From: an uncultured Clostridia bacterium
GTDB taxonomy: Bacteria > Bacillota > Clostridia > Oscillospirales > Acutalibacteraceae
NCBI GenBank assembly: GCA_937884975.1
Contig: CAKZZS010000064.1
Coordinates: 69,633 to 133,632, forward strand
DNA length: 64,000 nt
Reading direction: 5' to 3'
Position numbers and translations under genes: made by a program
Notes under the pieces: model-generated
Told to the model about the DNA's origin: nothing
What the model saw: the letters and a program-made list of their open reading frames with translations, nothing else
Database searches by the model: none
Part shown: piece after piece, positions 28,347 to 36,498 of the stretch
Position numbering within the stretch: position 1 is the stretch's first letter
Layout of the letters: each line of letters begins with the position of its first letter

Positions 28347-29438
28347 ATGGATATGGCTGAATTATTAAATTATAAGTGTCCTCATTGTGACGCTCCGATT
28401 CAGTTTGAGCCGGGAGTTCAGAATATGAAATGTCCTTATTGTGACAGCGAATTTGACGTTGCCGCTCTTAAAAGTAAGGATGAGGTTCTCAACTCCCAGC
28501 CTGCCGACAGCTTTGAATGGCAGGAAAAGGGGTCCGAGCAATGGGATGAAACAAATGACGAAGGACTAAGGGTATTTGTATGTAAGTCCTGCGGCGGTGA
28601 AATAGTCGGCGACGAAAATACTGCGGCAACAAAATGTCCTTACTGCGATAACCCGGTTGTTCTTTCGGGAAGACTTTCGGGCGTTCTGAAGCCCGATTAC
28701 GTTATTCCGTTTAAGCTTGACAAGACTCAGGCGAAGGAGAGTCTTAAGAAATACGTTAACTCAAAAAAGTTTGTTCCCAATTTATTTAAGAGCGAAAATC
28801 ATCTTGATGAAATCAGTGGATTATACGTTCCTTTCTGGCTTTTCGATTCTGATATTGACGCGCAGGTTTCCTTTGACGCGACCAAAGTCAGCAGTTGGAG
28901 TGACTCGAAGTATAACTATACTAAAACCGACCACTATGATGTTTTCAGAAAGGGTAATATGAGCTTTGAAAACATCCCCGTAGACGGCGCAAGTAAAATG
29001 CCCGACGACCTTATGGAGTCAATTGAACCTTTTGATTTTAAGGATGCGGTTGATTTCCAGACGGCTTATCTTGCCGGCTTCCTTGCCGATAAATACGACG
29101 TCGGAAAGGAAGAAAGCATTCCCAGGGCAAATCAGCGCGTAAAGGTCAGTGCAGAGAGTACTCTTGCTTCAACTGTTTCTGGTTATTCAAGCGTTACCCC
29201 TAAAAACAGCTCTGTTCAGGTGCTTAAGGGCTTTTCAAAGTATGCGCTTTATCCCGTGTGGATATTAAATACTACATATCAGGGTACCAAGTACACCTTT
29301 GCAATGAACGGTCAGACGGGTAAGTTTATAGGTAATCTTCCTGTCAGTAAGGCAAAGCTCGGCGGATTTTTTGCCGCGCTTTCGGTTGGCTTATCGGCAG
29401 GCGCGCTTCTTGTGTCGAAGCTGCTCGGTTTACTGTAA
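28347..29438 (+). CDS. TFIIB-type zinc-ribbon membrane protein (YdjG-like)
   Basis: The protein of about 363 residues has two N-terminal zinc ribbons (CPHC...CPYC near residues 9-33 and CKSCGG...CPYC near 75-98), a beta-rich middle region and a C-terminal hydrophobic anchor (FFAALSVGLSAGALLVSKLLG). This resembles YdjG, which with YdjH anchors a PspA-type stress complex in Bacillus. In-frame starts occur at TTG 28344, ATG 28347 and ATG 28353; AAGGA ends at 28342, so 28347 or 28353 is likely. Confidence 0.82.
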   Translation: MDMAELLNYKCPHCDAPIQFEPGVQNMKCPYCDSEFDVAALKSKDEVLNSQPADSFEWQEKGSEQWDETNDEGLRVFVCKSCGGEIVGDENTAATKCPYCDNPVVLSGRLSGVLKPDYVIPFKLDKTQAKESLKKYVNSKKFVPNLFKSENHLDEISGLYVPFWLFDSDIDAQVSFDATKVSSWSDSKYNYTKTDHYDVFRKGNMSFENIPVDGASKMPDDLMESIEPFDFKDAVDFQTAYLAGFLADKYDVGKEESIPRANQRVKVSAESTLASTVSGYSSVTPKNSSVQVLKGFSKYALYPVWILNTTYQGTKYTFAMNGQTGKFIGNLPVSKAKLGGFFAALSVGLSAGALLVSKLLGLL

Positions 29439-29451
29439 GGGGGTGCGTGAT

Positions 29452-30276
29452 ATGAAAAAGATTATTTCTTTGATAATTGTATTTGTTCTTCTTGTTACGC
29501 TTCCAGTACTTGTTTTTGCCGACAGCGATAAGCCGTTGCTTGTTGATGAAGCGCAGCTTCTTTCAACGGGTGAGTTTGCTTCCTTGAGCGAAAAGCTTGA
29601 AAATATGAGCTATGAGCTTAATTTTGACATTGTTGTTGTCACTGTCAACGGGCTTGACGGAAAAAGCGTTCAGGATTATGCCGACGATTACTATGATTAC
29701 AACGGCTACGGCTTTGGAAATACTTATGACGGCTGCCTTCTTTTAATCAGTATGGAAGACCGCGACTGGTATATTTCCACCACGGGTTACGGCATTACTG
29801 CCATTACCGATTACGGTATTTCCTATCTCGGAGATGAAATTGTTCCGTATCTTTCTGATGGCGACTACTACGATGCCTTTTTGACGTTTGCCAATACGGT
29901 TGAGGATTTAGTTGTTCAGGCAAGAAGCGGAGAGGCGTATGACGTTGACAATACCATTGACGGATACAATCCGAATGAACGCACAACGGGCGATAAGATA
30001 AAGACTGTTGCTATATGCGTTGTAGCTGCATTGGTTATTTCTCTTATAATTTCGCTTGTTATAAGAAATTCGTATGTTAAGGCTGTCAGATTTAATCCAG
30101 ACGCAAGAGATTATCTTGTACCCGGAAGCTTGAATATGACCAATTCGTACGACAATTTCCTTTATTCCACCGTTACAAAGGTAAAGATTCAGTCCGAAAG
30201 CAGCAGTTCGGGCGGAAGCTCGGTTCACACTTCTTCTTCGGGTTCCTCGCACGGAGGCGGAGGAGGTAAGTTCTGA
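29452..30276 (+). CDS. TPM-domain (YgcG/YdjH-type) membrane protein
   Basis: The 274-residue protein has a signal peptide ending near VFA-DS and an extracytoplasmic TPM domain (LLVDEAQLLS to about residue 150, with NGYGFGNTYDGCLLLIS). A membrane helix lies near 182-204 (TVAICVVAALVISLIISLVI) and the Ser/Gly-rich tail ends in GGGGKF. The open frame extends upstream to 29371, but ATG 29452 after AAGGGGGTG restores the signal peptide. It is the YdjH-like member of this block. Confidence 0.88.
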   Translation: MKKIISLIIVFVLLVTLPVLVFADSDKPLLVDEAQLLSTGEFASLSEKLENMSYELNFDIVVVTVNGLDGKSVQDYADDYYDYNGYGFGNTYDGCLLLISMEDRDWYISTTGYGITAITDYGISYLGDEIVPYLSDGDYYDAFLTFANTVEDLVVQARSGEAYDVDNTIDGYNPNERTTGDKIKTVAICVVAALVISLIISLVIRNSYVKAVRFNPDARDYLVPGSLNMTNSYDNFLYSTVTKVKIQSESSSSGGSSVHTSSSGSSHGGGGGKF

Positions 30277-30770
30277 TGAATAAAACAGAAATTATTTCTA
30301 TTGAAAAAATCCCCGAAAATGTTGAGCAGTTAAAATCACTTGAGGCTGCTCAAATGACTACGCCTTTTCAGACGGCTGCGCTTGCAGTGGCGGTTTTGTG
30401 TAATTATGAAAGGGATGCAGAGAAAACCTATGAGATGATAAATTATCTTAAAGGACCTGCTGATCTTTCTAATCTTGAAAAGCAATTTATCCGCGACAGA
30501 CTTGTGGGAAAAAGCTATGTTCCCCGTTCTTATTTCAAGGGTACAAGCCGTGAAAATTCCTACATTCTTCCGCAGTCACTTGAAATTGAGGTAAGTGATA
30601 ATCCGTATTCCTATGATAACGAGGGATATGCGGTTTTGTATCTTACTTCATCCGGAGCCGATTCACCCCGTCAGGTTAAACTTCGGCGAAAGGGAGATAT
30701 CTGGTATCTTTGGGAAATTCTTTTCCTTTCCGATATAAGAGTTCCTGCTTCGGACGACCCTTGGGCGTAA
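30276..30770 (+). CDS. Hypothetical protein linked to the YdjGHI-like block
   Basis: The 164-residue soluble protein shares an A with the preceding stop (TGATG overlap), so it is translationally coupled to the TPM gene. It has no signal peptide or membrane segment. Visible features are MTTPFQTAALAVAVLCNYERD near residue 28, a helical segment EMINYLKGPADLSNLEKQFIRDRL, and a beta-rich C-terminus with VKLRRKGDIWYLWE. It resembles an uncharacterised clostridial DUF family (I believe DUF6935, recalled and not checked). Function is unknown. Confidence 0.75.
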   Translation: MNKTEIISIEKIPENVEQLKSLEAAQMTTPFQTAALAVAVLCNYERDAEKTYEMINYLKGPADLSNLEKQFIRDRLVGKSYVPRSYFKGTSRENSYILPQSLEIEVSDNPYSYDNEGYAVLYLTSSGADSPRQVKLRRKGDIWYLWEILFLSDIRVPASDDPWA

Positions 30771-30780
30771 TTAAAAATTT

Positions 30781-30817
30781 AAGCCGTAGTCCCCAAAAGG
30801 GATTACGGCTTGTTTTT
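30781..30817. terminator. Bidirectional terminator between convergent units
   Basis: aagccgtagtccc (30781-30793) pairs with gggattacggctt (30799-30811) with one G-U pair, followed by gtttttatt on the + strand. The preceding strand is A-rich, so it can also end dusB on the reverse strand. Confidence 0.85.
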
Positions 30818-31781
30818 ATTGGTTTTCAACTACTATTGTGTATGCGATTTCCTCTAACTGTTTAATTGATTCAATTGCGCATATTTCCCGTTTGTACCTT
30901 GCGGTACCTCTGATTCCTTTTGTGTACCAGGCGGCGTGCTTTCGCGCTTCTCTGATACCGATTCTTTCGCCCTTGTATTCGCATATCCTGTTTACATGCT
31001 TTAGCATTACTCTCATTCTTTCCGAAACGGGCGGCTCGGGGACGAGCGTTTCGTGATTTAGAAAGGCGTTTATCTGTGAAAATATCCAAGGTCTGCCCAA
31101 AGCGCCTCTGCCGACCGTTACGGCGTCGCAGTTTGTGTATTCAAGCATTTTGGCGGCTGTTAAACCGTCCGTTATATCTCCGTTTCCTATTACGGGAATT
31201 GAAACAGCGCTTTTAACGTCTCTGATTATATCAAGATTAACGGGCGGCGCATACATCTGGTCGCGAGTTCTTCCGTGAACCGTAATTGCCAAAGCGCCTG
31301 CATTTTCAATTCTTTTTGCAATTTCAACCGCATTTATACTGTCCTTATCCCAGCCGGCGCGCATCTTGACCGTTACGGGGACAGGGGAAGCGTTAACAAC
31401 CGCTCTTACAATTTCTTCAGCAAGAACGGGGTCTCTCAAAAGGCTCGAGCCGCTTTTGTTATTCACAATTTTCGGCGCAGGACAGCCCATATTTATATCA
31501 ATAATATCGGGCTTAAATTCCATTACTGCTTCAATGCTTTGTGCCATAATTAACGGGTCATATCCGAAAATCTGCGCCGCCGCAGGTCTTTCCTTTTCCG
31601 AAAGAACGAGCAGCTCTCTTGACTTTCTGTCGGTCATGGTTATTCCCTTGCTGCTTACCATTTCGCTTTCAACAAGCGCCGCGCCGTATTCAACGCAAAG
31701 CTCCCTGAAAGCCATATCCGCAACTCCTGCCATAGGCGCAAGAAAGGCTTTTCCGTTTATTTCCACATTACCTATTTTCAA
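30816..31781 (-). CDS. dusB: tRNA-dihydrouridine synthase (DusB type)
   Basis: The flavoenzyme of about 321 residues reduces uridines in the tRNA D-loop. Motifs are FLAPMAGVADMAFRELC, DINMGCPAPKIVNNKSGSSLL with the catalytic Cys, VTVKMRAGWD, and ITVHGRTRDQMY. The frame is open to an ATG at 31790, but AAGGA directly abuts that ATG. A TTG at 31781, nine bases after AAGGA, gives the family-typical MKIGNVE start and is preferred. It is divergent from polA. Confidence 0.93.
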   Translation of the reverse strand: MKIGNVEINGKAFLAPMAGVADMAFRELCVEYGAALVESEMVSSKGITMTDRKSRELLVLSEKERPAAAQIFGYDPLIMAQSIEAVMEFKPDIIDINMGCPAPKIVNNKSGSSLLRDPVLAEEIVRAVVNASPVPVTVKMRAGWDKDSINAVEIAKRIENAGALAITVHGRTRDQMYAPPVNLDIIRDVKSAVSIPVIGNGDITDGLTAAKMLEYTNCDAVTVGRGALGRPWIFSQINAFLNHETLVPEPPVSERMRVMLKHVNRICEYKGERIGIREARKHAAWYTKGIRGTARYKREICAIESIKQLEEIAYTIVVENQ

Positions 31782-31896
31782 CCGGCTCATTCCTTAAATA
31801 AAACTTTTTAGGTATTTTAGCATAAATTTTCATCTTTTTCACCCCAAAAGGCAAAATTTGTGGTAAAATATTAAAAAAATAACTCGGCGGTGTAAT

Positions 31897-34455
31897 ATGA
31901 AGCTTTTAGTTTTAGACGGAAACAGCATACTTAACCGTGCCTTTTACGGCATTAAACTGCTCACCACAAAGGACGGAAGATTTACAAACGGTATTTACGG
32001 ATTTCTCAATATTCTTCTTCGGCTTAAAGAGGAGGTAAATCCAGACGCCGTGGCAATTGCCTTTGACTTGAAGGCGCCTACGTTCAGGCATAAAATGTAC
32101 GACGGATATAAGGCTCAAAGAAAGGGTATGCCGCCCGAGCTTGCCGAGCAAATGCCCGTGCTTAAGGAATTACTTGTTTCTCTCGGTTATAAAATAGTTG
32201 AAAAGGAAGGCTATGAAGCGGACGATATTCTCGGTACGCTTTCTTCAGTCTGTAAGGATGAAAACCGTTGCTATATTGCAACGGGCGACAGGGACTCTCT
32301 TCAGCTTGTAAATAATAATGTAACCGTTCTCCTTGCCGCTACAAAGATGGGCAGACCGCAGACGACCTTTTATAATGAAGAAAAGGTTAAGGAGGATTAT
32401 TTTGTAGAGCCGAAACAGTTAATTGATATTAAGGCTCTTATGGGTGACAGCTCCGACAATATACCGGGTGTTGCAGGCATCGGTCAGAAAACGGCTACCG
32501 ACTTAATTGTAAAGTTTAATAATATCGACTACATTTATGAAAATATTGATTCAATTGATGTTAAAGACTCCGTCAGGGCAAAGCTAAAAAACGATAAGGA
32601 TATGGCGTATTTAAGCCGCACGCTCGGCACGATTTGTCTTGAAGCGCCGGTTGAAACGGATTTAAACACCTATATCCCGTCCGAGCCTGATAATAACAGG
32701 GCTGTGAAAATTCTTTCTTCGCTAGAAATGTTTTCCATGATAGAAAAGTTTTCACTGAACAATGACGGAACTGTTCATAATGTTTCCGAAATCAAAGAAA
32801 AGGATTATAAAGCCGAATATATAAGCGACGAAACCTTTGAAAACGCAAAAAGGGTTTATGTTGATTATGAAATAAACGAAAATTCACTTTCCGTTATTTG
32901 CTTTGCTGACGGAAAAGTAAATGAAATAAAGGATTATTCTTCGCTTTTTGAGGACGCAACAAAGGAAAAAATCGTCTTTGACGTTAAGCCGCTTTACAAT
33001 TACCTTGAAAAAATCGGCAAAACCATAAATAATGTAAAGGCTGATTTGATTCTTGCCGCCTATGTTCTTAATCCCTCGTCAACAAGCTATGAGCTTTCGA
33101 GGCTTAAGAGTGAATATGGGGTTAATGAGATTACGGTTGAAAATTGTCCTGAAATGCTTGAACAAAGGGCAAAAAATGCCTGCTCGCTTATGCCGCTTTG
33201 CGAAAAAATGCTTGCCGAAATTACGTCAAATAATCAGGAAAACCTTTATTACAATATTGAAATGCCACTTGCAAAGGTGCTTTCTTCAATGGAAACCTTG
33301 GGTTTTGAGGTTGACAGGAAGGGTATTGAGGATTTCGGCGAAATGCTTTCGGGCAGAATAGATGAACTTCAGTCAAGAATTTATGAACAGGCAGGGGAAA
33401 GGTTTAACATAAACTCGCCAAAACAGCTTGGCATTATCCTTTTTGAAAGACTTGCAATCCCTGCAAAGAAAAAGACAAAAAGCGGTTATTCGACTAATGC
33501 GGACGTTCTTGAGAGCCTTGAAAACGAATATCCAATTGTCAGGGATATACTTGAATACAGAACTCTTTCAAAGCTTTCTTCAACCTATTGCGAGGGACTG
33601 TTAAAGGAAATCGAATCCGACGGCAGAATTCATTCCAATTTTAAACAGACCGAAACGAGAACAGGTAGGATTTCTTCAACCGAGCCGAATCTTCAGAATA
33701 TCCCCGTTAGGCAGGAGCTTGGCAGGGAAATGAGAAAATTCTTTAAGGCAGGGGACGGAAAGGTTTTAATTGATGCGGACTATTCCCAAATTGAACTGCG
33801 TGTGCTTGCCGACGCCGCGGACGATAAGGTTATGCTTGATGCATTTAATAATGACGTTGATATCCACGCCGTTACCGCTTCGCAGGTTTTCAATATGCCG
33901 CTTATGATGGTTACTCCCACAATGCGCTCAAGGGCAAAGGCGGTTAATTTCGGTATCGTTTACGGCATAGGCGCCTTTTCATTGGCAAAGGATATCGGCG
34001 TAACCAGAGCCGAGGCGGATAAGTACATTAAGGATTATCTCTATCACTATTCGGGCGTGGACTCGTATATGAAAAACGTTGTAAACAGAGCAAAGGAAAA
34101 CGGCTTTGCTTCAACTCTTTTTAACCGCAGACGTTATCTTCCCGAGCTTTCCTCGTCAAACGGTATGCTGCGCGCTTTCGGTGAAAGAGTTGCAAGAAAT
34201 ATGCCAATTCAGGGCACAGCGGCGGATATTATTAAAATCGCAATGGTAAGAACCTATCAGCGGCTTGAAAATGAGAATATGAGTTCAAAGCTCATCTTAC
34301 AGATACACGACGAACTGATAGTCGAGTCTCCCGAAAACGAGGCGCAAAAAGCAGCCGAAATTCTTAAGGAAGAAATGGAAAATGCCGTTTCGCTTAAGGT
34401 TAAGCTTATTGCCGATGTCGGAGTCGGAAAAACCTGGTATGAGGCTAAAAAATGA
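31897..34455 (+). CDS. polA: DNA polymerase I
   Basis: The 852-residue enzyme has an N-terminal 5'-3' exonuclease domain (about 1-290, with YEADDILGTL and TGDRDSLQLV). A degenerate central 3'-5' exonuclease-like domain lacks the DxE pair, and the family A polymerase domain carries motif A DADYSQIELRVLA (Asp628), motif B RSRAKAVNFGIVYG and motif C QIHDELIVE (His804-Asp805-Glu806). It acts in repair and Okazaki-fragment processing. Loss of proofreading residues is common in Firmicutes Pol I. Its stop overlaps rimI (ATGA). Confidence 0.97.
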   Translation: MKLLVLDGNSILNRAFYGIKLLTTKDGRFTNGIYGFLNILLRLKEEVNPDAVAIAFDLKAPTFRHKMYDGYKAQRKGMPPELAEQMPVLKELLVSLGYKIVEKEGYEADDILGTLSSVCKDENRCYIATGDRDSLQLVNNNVTVLLAATKMGRPQTTFYNEEKVKEDYFVEPKQLIDIKALMGDSSDNIPGVAGIGQKTATDLIVKFNNIDYIYENIDSIDVKDSVRAKLKNDKDMAYLSRTLGTICLEAPVETDLNTYIPSEPDNNRAVKILSSLEMFSMIEKFSLNNDGTVHNVSEIKEKDYKAEYISDETFENAKRVYVDYEINENSLSVICFADGKVNEIKDYSSLFEDATKEKIVFDVKPLYNYLEKIGKTINNVKADLILAAYVLNPSSTSYELSRLKSEYGVNEITVENCPEMLEQRAKNACSLMPLCEKMLAEITSNNQENLYYNIEMPLAKVLSSMETLGFEVDRKGIEDFGEMLSGRIDELQSRIYEQAGERFNINSPKQLGIILFERLAIPAKKKTKSGYSTNADVLESLENEYPIVRDILEYRTLSKLSSTYCEGLLKEIESDGRIHSNFKQTETRTGRISSTEPNLQNIPVRQELGREMRKFFKAGDGKVLIDADYSQIELRVLADAADDKVMLDAFNNDVDIHAVTASQVFNMPLMMVTPTMRSRAKAVNFGIVYGIGAFSLAKDIGVTRAEADKYIKDYLYHYSGVDSYMKNVVNRAKENGFASTLFNRRRYLPELSSSNGMLRAFGERVARNMPIQGTAADIIKIAMVRTYQRLENENMSSKLILQIHDELIVESPENEAQKAAEILKEEMENAVSLKVKLIADVGVGKTWYEAKK

Positions 34456-34895
34456 CGGTTTCAAAAATGACAAGGGAAGATGTAAAAGCGGTTGCGCTTC
34501 TTGAAAAGGAGTGCTTCGCTTCGCCGTGGAGCGAAGAAACCCTGCTTGAAGAAACCGTTAATCCCACGGCAGTTTTTCTGACCGCAAAGAAGGACGGAAA
34601 GGTTATAGGCTATGTCGGCGCAAACAATATTCTCGGCGAGGTTTTTATAACCAATATCGCCGTTTCGTCCGATTACAGAAGACAGGGAGTTGCTTCACTT
34701 CTTTTAAAAACGCTAATTGACATTTGCTTAAAGTCCGGGGCGTCTTACTTGACTTTAGAGGTAAGAAAGAGTAATATCTCTGCAATAGGTTTATATGAAA
34801 AAAATGGGTTTTCACTGGTAGGCGAGCGTAAGAATTTCTACACAAAGCCCGATGAAAACGCGCTTCTTTATACGTTGTTTTTTAAGTATGATTAA
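34452..34895 (+). CDS. rimI: Ribosomal protein S18-alanine N-acetyltransferase RimI
   Basis: The 147-residue GNAT acetyltransferase has the acetyl-CoA motif VSSDYRRQGVASLLL and the RimI-type C-terminus YEKNGFSLVGERKNFYTKPDENALLY. Together with tsaD downstream it belongs to the group of genes around tRNA threonylcarbamoylation, although tsaB and tsaE are not seen. It overlaps polA by four bases. Confidence 0.93.
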   Translation: MTVSKMTREDVKAVALLEKECFASPWSEETLLEETVNPTAVFLTAKKDGKVIGYVGANNILGEVFITNIAVSSDYRRQGVASLLLKTLIDICLKSGASYLTLEVRKSNISAIGLYEKNGFSLVGERKNFYTKPDENALLYTLFFKYD

Positions 34896-35367
34896 AGCTT
34901 TATTCAAAAAATATAAACAGGCAATACTGTATCTTATTTTCGGCTTTCTCACTACCGTTGTAAATTTCACCGTTTACTTTTTGTGTAAGGCAGTCGGGAT
35001 AGGGTATGAGGTTTCGACAGTAATTGCATGGATTTGTTCGGTTCTGTTTGCATTTGTGACAAATAAAATATTTGTCTTTGAGAGTAAGGATTCTCAAAAG
35101 AAAACGGTTGCAAAGGAGATTACAATGTTCTTTGCAGGTCGTATTTTCTCGCTATTGCTTGAGCTTGCAATAATGAAATTCGGAATGGACGTTATCCGCG
35201 CGGACAGATGGACGCTCTCTGCATTCGGAAAAACGCTTCCTGCAGGCGAATTTACAACAAAGCTTATTGCCGGAATTGTTGTTCTTACAACTAATTTTAT
35301 TATCAGTAAATTTATCATTTTCAAAAAGAAAAAGGACGGTGAAAAAGGTGAAGATTCTTGCAATTGA
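34888..35367 (+). CDS. GtrA-family small membrane protein
   Basis: The 159-residue protein has four predicted membrane helices and the GtrA/DPMS signature QAILYLIFGFLTTVVNFTVYFL and FVTNKIFVFES. GtrA-like proteins are thought to move polyprenyl-linked sugars across the membrane for surface glycosylation. The open frame extends to 34852, but ATG 34888 gives the usual short cytoplasmic start. It overlaps rimI by 8 bases and tsaD by 20, so it sits inside the rimI-tsaD operon. No glycosyltransferase is nearby. Confidence 0.85.
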   Translation: MIKALFKKYKQAILYLIFGFLTTVVNFTVYFLCKAVGIGYEVSTVIAWICSVLFAFVTNKIFVFESKDSQKKTVAKEITMFFAGRIFSLLLELAIMKFGMDVIRADRWTLSAFGKTLPAGEFTTKLIAGIVVLTTNFIISKFIIFKKKKDGEKGEDSCN

Positions 35368-36364
35368 GTCCTCTTGCGACGAAACTGCCGCGGCAGTTGT
35401 TGAAAACGGACGGAAAATCCTTTCCTCCGTTGTTGCAACTCAAATTGAAAGCCATAAGATATTCGGCGGCGTAGTTCCCGAAATCGCTTCAAGAATGCAT
35501 ATTGAAGCTATTTCCGCTGTTGTTGACGAAGCGCTTGAAAAAGCGTCTGTTACGCTTTCAGACCTTGACGCTATAGCCGTTACATACGCTCCGGGACTTA
35601 TAGGAGCTTTGCTTGTCGGAGTGAATTTTGCAAAGGGACTGTCTCTCGCAACAGGACTGCCTCTTATTCCTGTTCACCATTTAAGAGGACATATTGCTTC
35701 AAATTACTTGACCTATCCCGACCTTGAACCGCCATTTATGTGTCTTGTCGTGTCGGGCGGACATAGTCATATAGTTACAGTTGACGACTATACTTCGTTT
35801 AAAATAATCGGGAAAACGCGTGATGACGCGGCAGGCGAGTGCCTTGACAAAGCTGCGAGAGCAATGGGCATTCCGTATCCGGGTGGCGTAAATCTTGATA
35901 AAATTGCCGCAAACGGTAACGATTTGGCTTATTGCTTACCGCATCCGAGAGTTGACGGCAGCGAATACGATTTCAGCTTTTCGGGTTTAAAAACCGCGGC
36001 GATAAACATCATTCACAATGCCGAACAAAAGGGTGAAAAAATTAACCGCGAGGATTTGTGCGCCTCGTATCTTAAAGCCGTAACCGACTGCCTGTGCAAA
36101 AACACCGTTAAGGCTATGGAGGAATTCGGCTATAAGAAGCTTGCGCTTGCAGGCGGAGTGAGCGCGAATTCCGTTCTTCGAAGAAGAATGAAGGAATTGT
36201 CTGTTCAGCACGGCTGGCAGCTTTTTCTTCCCGAGCTTTCCCTTTGCGGCGACAACGCTGCTATGATAGGCTCGCAGGCTTATTACGAGTTCAAAAAGGG
36301 GAATGTGGCTTCTCAAAGCCTTAATGCTTACGCTACAATGCCTATTGACAACCCTGTATTTTAA
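35348..36364 (+). CDS. tsaD: tRNA N6-threonylcarbamoyladenosine synthase subunit TsaD
   Basis: The 338-residue ASKHA-fold protein transfers threonylcarbamoyl to A37 of ANN-decoding tRNAs. It begins MKILAIESSCDETAAAVV and has the metal-binding HHLRGHI motif plus VVSGGHSHIV. GTG codons at 35339 and 35348 are both possible; 35348 gives the family N-terminus and has GGTG upstream. The longer frame to 35267 runs through the gtrA-type gene and is unlikely to be used. Confidence 0.95.
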   Translation: MKILAIESSCDETAAAVVENGRKILSSVVATQIESHKIFGGVVPEIASRMHIEAISAVVDEALEKASVTLSDLDAIAVTYAPGLIGALLVGVNFAKGLSLATGLPLIPVHHLRGHIASNYLTYPDLEPPFMCLVVSGGHSHIVTVDDYTSFKIIGKTRDDAAGECLDKAARAMGIPYPGGVNLDKIAANGNDLAYCLPHPRVDGSEYDFSFSGLKTAAINIIHNAEQKGEKINREDLCASYLKAVTDCLCKNTVKAMEEFGYKKLALAGGVSANSVLRRRMKELSVQHGWQLFLPELSLCGDNAAMIGSQAYYEFKKGNVASQSLNAYATMPIDNPVF

Positions 36365-36425
36365 CTCAAAAGATATATTGCACAAAAAAACTTTTTAAAT
36401 TGTCTATTATTTAACAAATTGATGA

Positions 36426-36454
36426 TTGAACATTTTTTTAAAATATAATATAAT
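36426..36454 (+). promoter_or_regulatory. Promoter of PEP carboxykinase gene
   Basis: TTGAAC (36426-36431) and TATAAT (36449-36454) are spaced by 17 bp; a second TATAAT starts at 36444. The 134-bp gap is A+T-rich and holds no other clear feature. Confidence 0.8.
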
Positions 36455-36498
36455 GTTATTTGTAATGAAATGTTCAAATCTTTAAAGGAGTTTTTATT

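Noticed and set aside
36365..36498. A riboswitch upstream of PEP carboxykinase
   Set aside because: The A+T-rich gap is explained by a promoter and ribosome site; no conserved aptamer or stable hairpin was seen.
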